Of a DNA stretch of 64,000 bases, positions 22,481 to 33,860 are shown piece after piece (positions within the stretch are counted from its first letter, which is position 1; every line of letters starts with the position of its first letter). The notes beneath the pieces were generated by a model. That model saw only the letters and a list, made by a program, of their open reading frames with translations. It did no database searches and was not told where the DNA came from. The stretch is taken from assembly GCA_001414485.1 (NCBI GenBank), contig LLEY01000093.1, positions 62,001 through 126,000 of the forward strand. The letters are read 5' to 3'. This DNA is from Calycina herbarum. Lineage: Eukaryota; Ascomycota; Leotiomycetes; Helotiales; Pezizellaceae. Position numbers and translations under genes: made by a program.

Positions 22481-25400
22481 AAAGTTAGACACTACTTTAG
22501 AAGAAAAACAGTTAGTAATAACTATAGAAATAGAAGGAAAAAAGTTATAAGTTATAATAGACTTAGGAGTAATAGGTAACTTTATTTCCCTAACAGCTTA
22601 AGAGAAGCTAAACGTCTTAATTAAAGAAATAAGACTATATTAATTAGGAGTAGTCGATAGAATAGACATTATATATTAAAATAGGATTATTAATTAATAA
22701 ACTATTCTAATAAAAATTAATATTAAAGAATACTATTTAAATATATAATTCGATATTATTAAAATAGGAAGTAAGGAAGTAATACTTAGTATACTATAGA
22801 TTTAGGAATATAATCTAGAAATCGACTAGAAAGCTAGGAAAATAACTTTTAGTCGATATAAATATAAAGGTTTGTATTTATAACTTTAAAGCTAGAACAA
22901 GGTTAGTACTACCTCTTCTAAAGCATTAGAACACCTTGTCTAAGGTCCTCTATAGGTTAGTAAGAAAGCTGATAACGAAATACCTATATAGTATAGAGAA
23001 TTTAGAGCTTTGTTTAAAAACCTAGAAGACTTGTAAGCCTTGCTAGAACATCGCTTATAGGATTATAAGATTAAATTAAAAGAGGGTTATTACCTCTTAA
23101 AGTAGAAGCTTTAGTTATATAACTAGAAAAGCCTATAGAGAATAGAAAGTTATATAAAGGAAGGTATTAAGAAGGGATATATTAGAAGATCTAAGTTACT
23201 AATTGCCTTAAATATACTTATTATTAAGAAGAAAGACGACTTAGATAAGAGAGTATATATTAATTATTAAGAAGTAAATCACGCTATAGTTAAGGACGCT
23301 TATCTACTACTACCTAGCTAATACTTGTAGAATAAGTTAGGTAAGGTAGTACGATTTACGAAATTAGATTAATAAAACGCTTATAGACTTATATAAATAA
23401 AAGTCAGAGACGAATAGAAGACAGTATTTACCTTACTATTAGGCCTTTATAAATATACAGTTATAATATTTAGACTCTATAATATACTAGCTATATATTA
23501 GAGATAAAATAATAATATTTTAGGAGATCTTCTAAGAGTAATAGTAATTTATTACCTAGATAATATCCTAATCTTCTTAGAAAAAGAAGAAGAATATAAG
23601 AGATATATTAAAGAAGTTTTATAATAACTTATAAAAGTAAACTCTTAGTTAAAACTCTTAAAATACGAGTTTAGAGTAACTTAGACACTTTTCCTAGAAT
23701 AGGTATTTAGCTTAGAGAAAATAGAAATAGATCTAGTAAAGATCTAAGATATCTTAAACTAGAAATTATTAAAGAATATAAAAGATATATAGTCCTTTCT
23801 TAGATTTATAAACTTTTACTATCTATTTATATAAGACTATATAAAGATTACTAAACTAATATTAGTACTAGTTAAGAAAGCTATTAAATTTATTTAGAAT
23901 AAATAAGCTAAGAATACTTTTTAAAAAATTAAAGCAAGGTTTATAGAAGAACCTATTCTATATAACTTTAATATAGAAGAACTAAGTACGATTAAAATAG
24001 ATGCCTTAGATATATTTATAGGTATAGTTTACTTATAACTAAATAAAAAGAGAAAACTTATATCTATTATATATTATTCTAAAATATTTAACCTAGTATA
24101 ATAAAACTATAGCATCTTTAATAAGGAACTGCTTACTATAGTATTAGCTTTAGAATACTAGAGAATTTATTTATAGTTAGTAAAATACCTAGTTATAGTT
24201 TTATCTGACTATAAAAACCTTAGGATATTTATAACTATTAAGGAACTTATAATAAGACGATTAGCTAGATAGTTAGAAATACTAAGAAGATTCGACATTA
24301 TTATCTAATATATAAAAGGAATGTTAAATACTTAAGCTAATACTCTTAGCTAAAAACCTAGATATAAGAGAAATAAGAAGTATAAGAAGATTACGATCTT
24401 AAAAACTCTTAAGAATAGAAACTTAGTATCTACTATATATAAGATAGTAATAATAAATAATATTTAGATAAATAAAATCTAGAATATATATAAAGGTTAT
24501 AATTAATATATAAAAGGGAAATTATAGGTTCCTAGCTCGTATATAAAGGAGTTCGTATAAGAATACTATACTATACCCGCTTACGGTTACTAAGGAATTC
24601 ACAGAACCCTCTAAAGGATAAGATAATACTACTATATTAATCAGTTATCTACGATAGTTAAGGAAGTAATAGCAGAATATAATACCTATACTAGGAATAA
24701 GGCTTCCTACTATACTCCTTATAGATAGATAAACACTACTCTAATACTATAGATACCTTAGAAATTAATATCTATAGATTTTATTATTAAACTACTAAAA
24801 TCTAAAGATCTAATAATAAGAGTTAAGTATAATATAATCCTAGTTATTATAGAACAACTTATAAAGTATATAATTCTAATAGTATATATAGAGTTAAGTA
24901 TAGCTAAGGAATTAGTATTCGTATTCCTTAGAGAAGTAGTCTTAAGATATAGACTATCTAAAGAAATACTCTTAGATAGAGATAAGCTCTTTACTTTAAA
25001 ATTTTAAATTACTCTTATAAAACGATTAAGTATAAAAAGAAAGCTCTTTATAGCTTTTTACTTCTAAATAAATAGAGGAAATAAACAGATAAATTAAGTA
25101 GTTAAAATATATCTTTATTATTATATAAACTACTAGTAAGATAACTAGATAGAACTACTGCTCTTAGTATAGTTTACCTATAATAGTTTAATAATAGAAA
25201 TAATACTTATTATACTATTCTATACTAACTTTAGATATAAATTATTAGTATATTAAGAACTACTATCTACGACTATTAATAACTAACTTGCTCGTATTTA
25301 AGTCTTAAAAATTAAAAGTCTATATAAGGAACTTATAAAGGATTTATAGTTCGTAGCTAAAAGAAACGCGTACTACTATAATAAACGACGTAGTTAAGAG

Positions 25401-25815
25401 CTAACGCTAAAAGAGAGAGATAAGGTCTACTTAGTATAAAAGAATATTAATATAAAAAGACTAAGTAATAAACTAGATTATAAAAAACTTAGACTATTTA
25501 AAATTAAACGAGTTAAGAGACCTTTAAATTATAAACTAGTATTACTAAAGATAATAAATATCTATCTAGTATTCTATATATCTTTACTTAAACTAGCACT
25601 ACTAGAGACATTACTAGCTCTATTTATAGAAATTCAACTAGTTAATCTAAACACTAAATACGAAGTTAAAAGAATTCTTAACTATAAGATTATTAGAGGT
25701 AAGATTAAATATTTAATTAAATAGTTAGATTACCTATACTTAGAAAACACTTAGGAACCTAGAAAAAATATTAACTAGTACTTAGAGGAACTTTAGGACT
25801 TCTACTATTAAAACC
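22480..25815 (+). pseudogene. gypsy G1b pol (protease - RT - RNase H - integrase - chromodomain), degenerate
   Basis: Readable almost end to end when TAA/TAG are taken as Q/W. Protease candidate VIVDLGVIGNFI at about 22550-22590 (DSGAxxNFI in relatives). RT palm YYLDNILIFL at about 23546-23580; RNase H IDALDIFIGIVYLQLN at about 23995-24040 and LSDYKNL at about 24210. Integrase with HRTLQ...YYYI at about 24600 (the zinc-binding part) and IDFIIKLL at about 24775. Chromodomain at about 25665-25810 (YLIKQLDY...ENTQEP). Better preserved than G1a. Confidence 0.85.
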
Positions 25816-25844
25816 TAAGGTTGTCTATATTAGGTAATCGATAG

Positions 25845-26138
25845 AGAAGACCTCGAGGAAACCAGGATCAAGACCTAGGTCGAAAGCAGAGTCGGAAGCA
25901 GTAGGGATAGAGTAGGTAGCTAGTATAATAGCCTTCTCTCTTCTTTCCTTCTCTTCTTTTTCTTTTTCCTTCTTCTTCTTAGCCTTATCTAGCTTCTAAA
26001 GAGTACTAAGTCCTCGACGAAGTATCTATTATTCTCGCTTATTAAGAAGACGTTGCTACGCTCGAAGATAGAGAACCTTTAATATTACTTCCTACTAGGC
26101 TTGAAAGGCCTTTTCTTAGACCTAATAGGCTATCTCCT
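25845..26138 (-). pseudogene. antisense reading frame in the 3' region of G1b
   Basis: On the minus strand, between the chromodomain and the solo LTR, a frame reads (stops as Q) ...LLNKREQQILRRGLSTL then a K/E-rich run and ASDSAFDLGLDPGF. The equivalent place in G1c has a similar frame ending SDPAFALGLDLVF. The plus strand is a pyrimidine-rich tract here and codes nothing plausible. Small coiled-coil-like proteins of this kind are often annotated in fungal genomes near gypsy elements; that is from memory and its function is unknown. The upper end may continue past the solo LTR. Confidence 0.5.
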
Positions 26139-26144
26139 CCTCGA

Positions 26145-26599
26145 TGTAACGAAACTCAAACAAACTCGACAAAGATAACTAAGTCTCGAAGGTTAGTATA
26201 TAGGTAAGAAGTATAGACACGATGAACCGTTTACTTAGAAGTAAACTCGTTACTTATATTAAAGATATTAAATAAGATAATAAGATTAATAACTAAAGTT
26301 AAGTACGAAGCTCCTATCTAATAGCAGACGTGCTAGTCCTATATAGAGCCTTCGTATCCCCTAGCCGCTATAGTCGATCTGCCCGACTATAGCCGACATA
26401 GTCGACTCGTCGGCTATGTCGCTTACCTTTCCTAGTTACGTGATTACAACTAACTTCTAACAGTAAGATCCTAGAATTCCTAAATGCTCTTCTATATTAC
26501 AGATTCTCTCCTATATTACCTTCTATTTCCTAGACGTTGTACCTTGTCCTGTTAGAACGCCGTCTAGACTACTTATTACGTAAAACGTGATTTATAACA
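26145..26599 (-). mobile_element. solo G1 LTR inserted in G1b (455 bp)
   Basis: Minus-orientation LTR (starts TGTAACGAAACTC on the plus strand, ends TTTATAACA) with perfect CTCGA duplications at 26140-26144 and 26600-26604. Its U3 block differs: it carries the palindromic GCCGAC...GTCGGC with repeated AGTCG. It retains several CA/TG sites, so it is younger than its host. No internal sequence remains. Confidence 0.92.
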
Positions 26600-26959
26600 C
26601 TCGACCCGTAGACGGCATTTCTACGTGTTAAGAGATTCCTATTTAAAAGTTAAGAGTATTCGATTTTACTTCTTAATATTATAAGTTTTACTCTTCCTAA
26701 TATACTTAGAACATTTCTTACCCCTGGTAATAGATATACATCGACGGCTAGACGTAGAAGTAAGACAGCGAGTATAAGAGAATATTTCAGATCCTACTTA
26801 ATCGATATAAAAGTCGTTATTAATACGATTTTATTTTAGTTTATCTTTTATAAATAGTGTTATTAAAAACATTATAGTAAGAGAGAGCTGCTAGCCTTCT
26901 AATAGTATTTCTTAGGTTATACTTAAGTGTAGAGATACGCTAGACTAAGAAGAGGATAG

Positions 26960-27398
26960 TATTATAAATTATATATAAGTATATAATAAGTAAAGACTAG
27001 GCGGCGCTCTAATAGGTTAAGTACTATTAGAAACCCTTATAAACAAAAAGAGAGATCCTTAGACTAGCTAAGCGATCTATGGATTTCTTTTAGTAAGAAG
27101 TATTACGTAACCTAGTCGCCTAAGTCGCTTAAGTCGCCTATCGACTAAAGCGATTAGAGCGAGCAACTAGAGCGATTAGAACAGGAGACTATAGTTCTAT
27201 ATAAGACTAGCACGTCTGCTATTAGATAGAAGCTTCGTGCTTAACTTTAGTTATTAATCTTATTATCTTATTTAATATCTTTGATATAAGTAACGAGTTT
27301 ACTTCTAAGTAAACAACCCGGCGTATCTATACTTCTTACCTATATACTAACCTTCGAGACTTAGTTATCTTTGTTTAGTTCGTTTAAGTTTTATTACA
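26960..27398 (+). repeat. 3' LTR of gypsy G1b (439 bp)
   Basis: Preceded by AGAAGAGGATAG. Starts TATTATAAATTATA and ends TTTTATTACA. Its first half resembles the G1c LTR (AGACTAGGCGGCG..., then GGATTTC), not the 5' LTR of its own element. The U3 block has AGTCGCCTAAGTCGCTTAAG. Followed by CTGTC. Confidence 0.85.
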
Positions 27399-28493
27399 CT
27401 GTCGAGCTATACTAAGGAGAGTATTACTTACTTATATAGCTATGATTGACTTTTTCTATTAATATATAATAATATACTTTAAAACAAAGACTAACTACTC
27501 GTCTATCTTTAGAAACTTTATAGCTATAATATATAGCCAAATTCTTATACAGATGCTTCTTAAGTATCTTATATACTTATATATCTTAAAGCGTGTACTA
27601 GTCCGTCCTAAGTGCTATATTATATACTAGTATATTAGGTCTTTTAATATAACTATTAGACAGTAGTAGGTCCGAAGCTCTTGTTATACCAACGGTGAAC
27701 CGTGGAGCGTACGCCTTGATTAGTATAAGTGTTATATCTATAAGAGATTATAGAGCGACGTCTTTGCTCTCTAATAGAATTCTCTAGGTAGTCTAAGAAT
27801 AATACAGCCTATCTTCAAGTCTGTATATAACCTTAGAGTAAAGGAATCAAGACACTCTATAAACAGTATTAAAGCACTAGACAGTTTGAATTACTTCTAT
27901 TTTCCTATAGAGTACGCGCCTCCTGCTCTATAATTAATGTTAGTTATTAGCCTTCAGAAGCTCGCAAAGAATACTCACCAGCGGTAGTAGGTGAAAGTTT
28001 CGATTCACTATCTAATAGGGCCTCAGAAGCCCTGGTTATACGCTAATTTATATATTTTAAATAGCAGTCTTTCCTATGGCTGATGTTAATAAAGGCAGCG
28101 TAATGACAGGAGACGCCGGCTACGTTGGTCCCAGAAAAGGCAGGCTTGGCAGGTCCGGAAGGTTAATAACTTATTAGAGATTATCAAATAGTAGGATACG
28201 ATCGAAAATCCGCGATGCTTATGGGCAGTCGCCATGCATTGCCCATGTATACGCCCTGGCGATGTTAAGGTATAGAGAATATCGCAAGTTGTCGTCCCTG
28301 TCAAGCTGTCAAGGGATATCAGAGTCGTGGTAGCGGAAGTATCCCACGGCTGTTGACGGTCTGCCTTGGCTGAGCATTATTGCTGCCTGACATACTAGGC
28401 TGTAAACTGCCACCCCGCGAGAGAATGTAGTTGAGTCCTTATACTCTTTGATAGCGTCTGCATTTTGATTTAAAAACAGACCACCAACCCCCT
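27399..28493. other. transition from RIP-mutated to normal host DNA, no gene seen
   Basis: TA-rich and eroded up to about 27700, then CA and TG become frequent from about 27900. No convincing coding frame. The small frame at 28086-28304 (minus) has no supporting features. The last 100 bp may hold the promoter of the gene starting at 28494 (TTTAAAAACAGACCACC just upstream). Confidence 0.5.
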
Positions 28494-29303
28494 ATGGAAT
28501 CCGCCATCTACTCCGTAGAAGCTGTGAAAGAGACTCTCTTCAAACATGGCTTCCTAGATCGGAAAGACCCGACGGCCAGGGATGGTATCCAGGAAATAGA
28601 GAAGAAGGGCTTCGAGTTTTTGTCGGAATATAGCGGCCTGGATTTCTGCCAGCAATACGTCCTCAATACAGTGAGTAGAATGAAACATTTATAGTATCTA
28701 TCTAATGCTTCTAGCATATCCTATCTATCGTAGAGTCCTTCTTCGGCAACGAGACCTGTACTCTCGCACACGGCCTAAGATATATAGCGTACCCGGGCCA
28801 TATCTTATGCTTTAGGAGGGGTGGTCTAAAGGCTGGACGGCGGGCTTTAGCAGTTCATCTGTTAGCTAAGGGGTCGCGAGTTAGCTATTAAGGCGGCTCG
28901 TATAACTATGACTTGCCTACTATAAAGGGGAAAAGGTTCTTGAACGAAATTCCTCAATCTGCAGTAGATGAAGCGGGCTGCCTAAGCGAGGAGAAAGAAT
29001 TTCCTAACAGTGGCTTATAAGTTGTTACTCTATAGTGTAGTTACATATAGTAACATATTTCGCAGAACAATTTTCAATGCTCGAATTAGTTTCGAACTCA
29101 AGGAAGGGTATACAATCACATTTGAATTTGCAACAGCCGATATAATCAGGACATAGCCAAAGATAGTTCTTCTAAGCTTACCAGAGTTAAAACAAAAGGT
29201 AGGAGATATATAGCACGACTTAGAAGACAGGAAGTTCCAAAAAATCCAAATAAACTTTGTATTTAGAGATCCTAGAGATCCTATTACAAGGACAAACCTA
29301 TAG
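28494..29303 (+). pseudogene. three-exon host gene (231 codons), inactivated by RIP-type mutations
   Basis: Exon 1 (28494-28670) is intact: MESAIYSVEAVKETLFKHGF... Intron 1 at 28671-28735 (GTGAGT...TAGAG, branch-like CTAAT) leads in phase to exon 2 (28736-29016), with a stretch reading AVHLLAKGSRVSY. Intron 2 at 29017-29065 has lost its donor (ATAAGT for GTAAGT) but keeps TTTCGCAG. Exon 3 (29066-29303) reads IFNARISFELKEGYTITFEF. Stops occur at SY*GG, RT*PK and DI*HDL; each is one RIP change from Q, W and Q. Exon lengths sum to 696 nt, an exact codon multiple, with no indels. Function not certain: the C-terminal layout reminds me of fungal phytanoyl-CoA dioxygenase-like proteins, but no iron-binding HxD is evident. 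Confidence 0.75.
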
Positions 29304-29585
29304 TTGATCATTCCTGCTTAAGGTATTCCGCTCCCCATGTTCCTAGCCACATTATCTGTTTATATTCATCCCGTCTATTACCTAGGCCAGTTTATAATGC
29401 CGAATATAGGAGTATTAAAGTCGAAATCGTCCAGAGCTAAGGCAGGTCCTTCGATAGACCCGGGATAAAACACCTCCGTTGAAATGTTCGGAAAGCCGGC
29501 TCTGGCTACGGGTTCGGCAACATCGGAGGGAGGCATAAGCGCTGTCGCCGACTACGTAAAGGAAACGGCTGTATGTATATCTGGT

Positions 29586-30268
29586 CTAATGTAAGCTCAG
29601 AGAAGACATTTCATAAGATTCAATACTATTAGTAGGCTGAAAATCTGGCTCGTTTGTAACATTAACCTTGTACAACTTAGCCCTTTGAACTCCTAAAGTC
29701 CTTAACCCTACATCTCCTACCTCGCGCGCTCTTTTATTACCCCTCTCAACGTAGGAGAAACGTTCTACAAGATCTAGTTCGTCGGCAGCCCGCTTACGCA
29801 ACTCGTCACACATCTAGTTTATATAGGCAGTCTTGATAACCACGTCCTGGTGCCGTTCAGCATGTCTTATGTAGTCGCTGGCTCGTCTTGAAAAGTGTTT
29901 ATAGCACACGCATACCTCCTCGCACTTAACATCTGCATTAAAGTTAACAATTCCGCTTAGAGGAGAAAGACAAAGGCCTACGTTGCTCAAAATGCCTACG
30001 AAGCCTCTGTCGGGTTTTAAATGATTCTTTTCTATTACAATCTTTGAAAGGACAATTATACTTTATTCCAGGCCTCTCAGCATCTTCGTATACATCTGGA
30101 TCGTAGTCGTCGCTATCTAGATCGTCGCTATTTGCTTTCAAGTGGGATCGGTATATTTCCAGCTGAGCAGACAAATATCCTTCGAGAGTCTAGAGAAGGT
30201 CAGTTCAGTACCTACAGGTAATTAAATACTAACTCGGTATTCATCAAGGTGAGCACGAAATACATCAC
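29586..30268 (-). pseudogene. C2H2 zinc-finger gene, at least three exons, RIP-damaged
   Basis: Minus strand. Exon a (30268-30234) ends HLDEYR. Intron 30233-30190 has GTTAGT...CTGAC...CTCTAG. Exon b (30189-29982) has an acidic DDLDSDDYDPDVYE stretch and YNCPFKDCNRK...LRRHFEQ. Intron 29981-29933 is GTAGGC...TGCAG. Exon c (29932-29586) supplies the final His of finger one across the splice, then CEEVCVCYKHFSRRASDYIRHAERH-like finger two (C-x3-C, H-x3-H) and a basic tail ending SSLSLH. One in-frame TAG (N*MCDELRKR) is a RIP-type CAG change. Probably a nucleic-acid-binding or regulatory protein. The 5' exons are not settled; 30729-30502 may be one of them. Confidence 0.7.
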
Positions 30269-30501
30269 TCGTTAGGAAGAGAGCAGAGCAGGTACATTAT
30301 AGCCGCCTATCGTTCAACATTGCTAAGGGCGATTGAAAACGGTCGGAGACGAGAAAGCGGAGGAAGTGGAGTCTTCCGATCTTCAATCACCTGTCTAGCT
30401 ATTCAACATTTATTCAACTCTATAAAGATAATTAGCCGAAGATGCTCTCGTAGCAAATGCGGCAGGATCCGAACTTATTTAAACCCTTTACAACTCCGCT
30501 A

Positions 30502-30729
30502 AGAGTGTTCTCGATCAACATCTCCCTTTCCACGTAACAGCACTTTTGTCCGAATTTCTTGAAAATTATTAGAGTCGCGCATCATACCACCAATATCTTC
30601 TACTCCATTTAACAAAAATATGTCTCCTTCCTGCGAAACTTGCCACGGCAATAGTATCAAAGGAGGCGAATGCCCTACGTGCGGCGCGCAGGGCTGAGCA
30701 GGATGAGCATCGAAGGGGTTAAGCATCAC
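30502..30729 (-). pseudogene. possible upstream exon of the zinc-finger gene or separate small ORF
   Basis: Minus strand, starting MMLNPFDAHPAQPCAPHVGH and ending GKGDVDREHS. The sequence just upstream on the minus strand, T-rich then ACCTCGCAG, makes a good splice acceptor. Composition is protein-like (GDIFLLNGVEDIGG). No family recognised. Link to the zinc-finger gene is inferred only from strand and distance. Confidence 0.35.
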
Positions 30730-31081
30730 CTGCGAGGTAAAAAAACCTGGGCTTTAATTACTGGCCATTTATCATCTTTTAGGAGTGCTTCGTTAACTAT
30801 TTTCAGGTGAGGAGAAGGATTAAGCTAGAGGTTCTAAGACCATCAAACCTGTCGCTTTTTTTCATCTCTTTCGCAGTGGTAGAAGCTACTACCTCGTGCT
30901 GAGCCGATAGAAGCCGACCCTCGCTCGATAGTAGAAGATGCAGGGACTTTGCAGAGTGGGGTTTGATGCCATCTGATTTGCACTAGGGGGATATCGGCCT
31001 GCGTATAGCAGGGGGAAGAGCTGTTCATTTGAGGCGCAAACAAATAAAATTCAAACAGCCTTATATTATACATTTTTCATC
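30730..31081. other. low-RIP region with one weak minus-strand ORF
   Basis: A 76-codon frame on the minus strand (31073-30843) has an internal MNSSSPCYTQADIPLVQ start and an S/R-rich end. It could be a 5' exon of the zinc-finger gene, but no splice pair was found that joins them cleanly. Confidence 0.25.
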
Positions 31082-31265
31082 TCAAATAGCTCCATGTAGT
31101 AATTCTCCACGGTTTAGGTAAACCCTCACTACATATGCCAGATTTTGATCATTCAGAGGCGCCGACAGCTTGTCATTAATCCCTTCGGCGCCCTCAAAGC
31201 TTGCCATCCTTTCTGCATATCCTTCTGCTCCCACCTATGACGGCTTCCACATCCTGCTTTGAATT
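31082..31265 (-). pseudogene. C-terminal fragment of an unidentified gene
   Basis: Minus strand: RMWKPS*VGAEGYAERMASF then about 35 residues ending GELLHGAI and TGA at 31084-31082. The single internal TAG equals TGG or CAG after RIP. The fragment has a normal amino-acid mix, unlike the overlapping frames 31153-31371 and 31290-31505, which look random. Upstream part not found. Confidence 0.35.
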
Positions 31266-31580
31266 TAAAATTCTTGATGCTCGTATCAGTCAACCACTCC
31301 GAATGTCCCAGAGAGCATTCAAATCGTTGGTAGGGAGCATATGACTCACTAGCGCCCCCAATCGCACACAATGCATCGTGTAACAGAGGCGGCGTTCAAA
31401 GCAAGGAGAATAGGGGATCAGATTTATAGGAGAAATACTACAAGAGACAATAAAGAGGTTGACATCGGAAGGAGACATAAGGCGTAATATGTTTATCGGA
31501 AACAATTGATATATAGTAAGCTTCGATTACGGTGTCCTCTTTCTCTACTGTCTTCACGTTTTTGTCAGCCACATGTTGAG

Positions 31581-31697
31581 GTTATGCTAGCACTGATGTT
31601 CTGCTAGCACTGATGTTATGCTAGCACTGATTTTGTGCTAGCACTGATTTTATGCTAGCACTGATTTTATGCTAGCACTGATTTTATGCTGATTTTA
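31581..31697. repeat. 17-bp minisatellite (about six units)
   Basis: Tandem copies of TTATGCTAGCACTGATT with variation at the first three bases (GTT, TTT, TTG), then a decaying end (TTTATGCTGATTTTATG). No RIP. The unit contains the palindrome GCTAGC. No spacers, so not a CRISPR. Confidence 0.9.
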
Positions 31698-32620
31698 TGT
31701 TGCACTCATTTTATGGGCTTAGCGCAATTCTAAGGCTGTTTTCTCTTCCAATTGAATTTACTTGCCAAGTGTCTCTACTAATTCTAAGCATTAATAAAAT
31801 TTTGAGTCTTTTTATATGGTCGGGCAATTGTGCAGCTTGAAACCAGCCGTTACATTCCAAGATAAAAATATCAAAATGCTAACTCTAAATTTTAAATCAC
31901 TATTGTAGAATACAAAACAATCTCACACGAGATCCTTGGTCGTTGTGATATATCACTAGAGTTGGTGTTCCCTTCATTTTGGTAAGCCAATCATAGTGTA
32001 CATACTAGCACTCATGAACATCACAAGTTCCCGAGTGCCAGAAACCATATTCTCATTGGCTACTGTATTTCTTGGCATGGCGCAATTCGACAATTCAATT
32101 AAAAGTCAAAATTAAGCTTTTACCCCAGATTTCCATCCCACTTTATTTCCAACCTCCTTCTTACAACTATATAGCACAACAACCAACTCTAAATATGTGA
32201 TTGATTGATTCATGCACGGTTCCAGCCGTCCTTGTGGACAGCTATGCCGGAATGGCCCAGCTTTGGCACCAGTTGCCGAACTGCGTCTACCTAAGGTTAT
32301 GCTATCACCCTAGCACGGTTAGCTCGCATCTTCGTCACCACGTAGCCTCAGGTCCCAAGCTGTTGCTTTTAGCTTCCAGTAATTTGAACTTTTGTGCTGA
32401 CTTTTTCCTCTGTCGATATTTCCTCTTACTCAACAGCGGTTAGCACATAGCTATGGAGCTACGTCTTACGAAGTCGTAAGTAGCAACGCCAGCCACCTTA
32501 AAAACCCAAGATGATCTTACATAGGGTATGTGTCTTCGTACCTCTTAGCTTACTAAGGTGACTAAAAAGGTGCTAACCGAACACTGCGAGGGCTAAAAAA
32601 TAGAATGAATTTCAGCTAAG
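31698..32620. other. low-RIP intergenic DNA, no gene supported
   Basis: Normal CA/TG content. The plus-strand frame at 32201-32443 lacks any recognisable feature. A short repeated phrase, CCTAAGGTTATGCTA, echoes the minisatellite unit. RIP begins near 32620. Confidence 0.5.
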
Positions 32621-33860
32621 CGAAGATAAGTAGTACTACGTGGTATCACCCCTAGAACTTTTGCTTCTTATTAGCTATTCTAGCTCCGCGAGTTACTTAG
32701 TATACTATTATAATTGACCTACTACACTTTACAGCTATCTACTTTCTATGTATACGTTTCCTACTCGTCTCCTTATTACTAGACTTTGAATTTGCCTCCT
32801 GTTTAAGTTCAAGCGCACTTTTTAAAAAATCCTTCTATACTTTTATACTAATATAATTTTACTCTGCCTCGCTAAGCATATCCCGTAGGTTGTCTATCTT
32901 AGCTATTTCAGGTTATTAAACTATAAAAATTAATAAGAAAGTACTTATATATCTTAAAGCTTTCGATTCTCTCTATAAAGCCAGTTTATATATCCTTTAT
33001 ATCTAATTAGCTAGATAGAAAAATAGGAATAAGATATAAAACTTACCGCGTATATAATCCTCGGATTAGAAGATATCTTAGTCTCTTTATAGCTAGCCTA
33101 TTTCGAGATAGCTAACTTTTACTTATTATTCTCTAAAAAATTCTAAGATAGATATTTAGAGGAAGAACTAGTTCGAGATACTCTAAAAACTTACGAATTA
33201 ACCCCGATATTATACTAGGTAGAAAATTAAAATTTTCTATAGGAATATAAGCATAGTTAGAAGTCTCTCTAGCTATTTTTTAAAACATTTAATCGAGTTC
33301 TCTAGAGTTAATAGTATTTAGAGTAGGATATCTAGAAAACTTACTATAAAGCTAAGTAACTCGAGTATCTTCGCTGATATATAGAGCTAATATATAGTTC
33401 TAGAGGTAATATTAGATTAGAATTACTTTTATAAACTATAGATAGCTTACTAGATCGATAGAGATTTCAAATATATTACTAACTAGTATAGATTTCTTAG
33501 GACCCTATATATACCTGTAAATAGTTAATATAACTTCTATAGAAAGCCGATTTTCGCAAAGATAACTAACTCTTCGTTAGTAACCGATGTAGCTAGAGAG
33601 ATCGACTTAGGAGGGTTCTTTCTTATTAGTATTTTGTAATTCTAGGTTCGAAGGTTTTAAACTTACGTAGAAAGAGGGACCTTCTAGAATAGGTCCGGCC
33701 TAGGATAGCGTTAGCGTACTTATTTTAAATTATAAAGAAAGGGAGTAGAATAAAGAGATATTGAATTTAAATATAAAGATAGCTAAGATAGTATACTAGC
33801 TTAGGTCCTCTTTATATCTTCTAGGTACCTTATCTTAACACGGCCTAACTTGCTCTATTT
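32621..33860. other. RIP-mutated DNA leading into frame B
   Basis: TA-rich, with plus-strand stretches that look coding when stops are ignored (for example near 33250-33480), but I could not hold one frame. It may contain the 5' exons of frame B. Confidence 0.4.

Larger units (their letters stand above)
19622..27398 (+). mobile_element. Ty3/gypsy chromovirus G1b, full length but with non-matching LTRs
   Basis: 5' LTR, gag, protease, RT, RNase H, integrase, chromodomain, a 3' region with an antisense frame, polypurine tract AGAAGAGGATAG and 3' LTR are all present. A solo LTR interrupts it at 26145-26599. The two LTRs belong to different U3 types and the flanking 5-mers differ (AGCAG left, CTGTC right), so it is a recombinant or a merger of two insertions rather than a simple insertion. 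Confidence 0.85.

Noticed and set aside
28086..28304. 72-codon minus-strand ORF
   Set aside because: No domain, no splice sites, Cys/Leu-rich random look; the neighbouring real gene is on the plus strand.
28508..28717. 69-codon minus-strand ORF
   Set aside because: Shadow of exon 1 of the plus-strand gene at 28494.
29030..29311. 93-codon minus-strand ORF
   Set aside because: Shadow of exon 3 of the gene at 28494-29303, whose plus-strand frame joins correctly through introns.
31581..31697. CRISPR array
   Set aside because: Units are contiguous without spacers and the context is fungal.
32201..32443. 80-codon plus-strand ORF in the low-RIP region
   Set aside because: No protein features and no neighbouring exons; likely chance.
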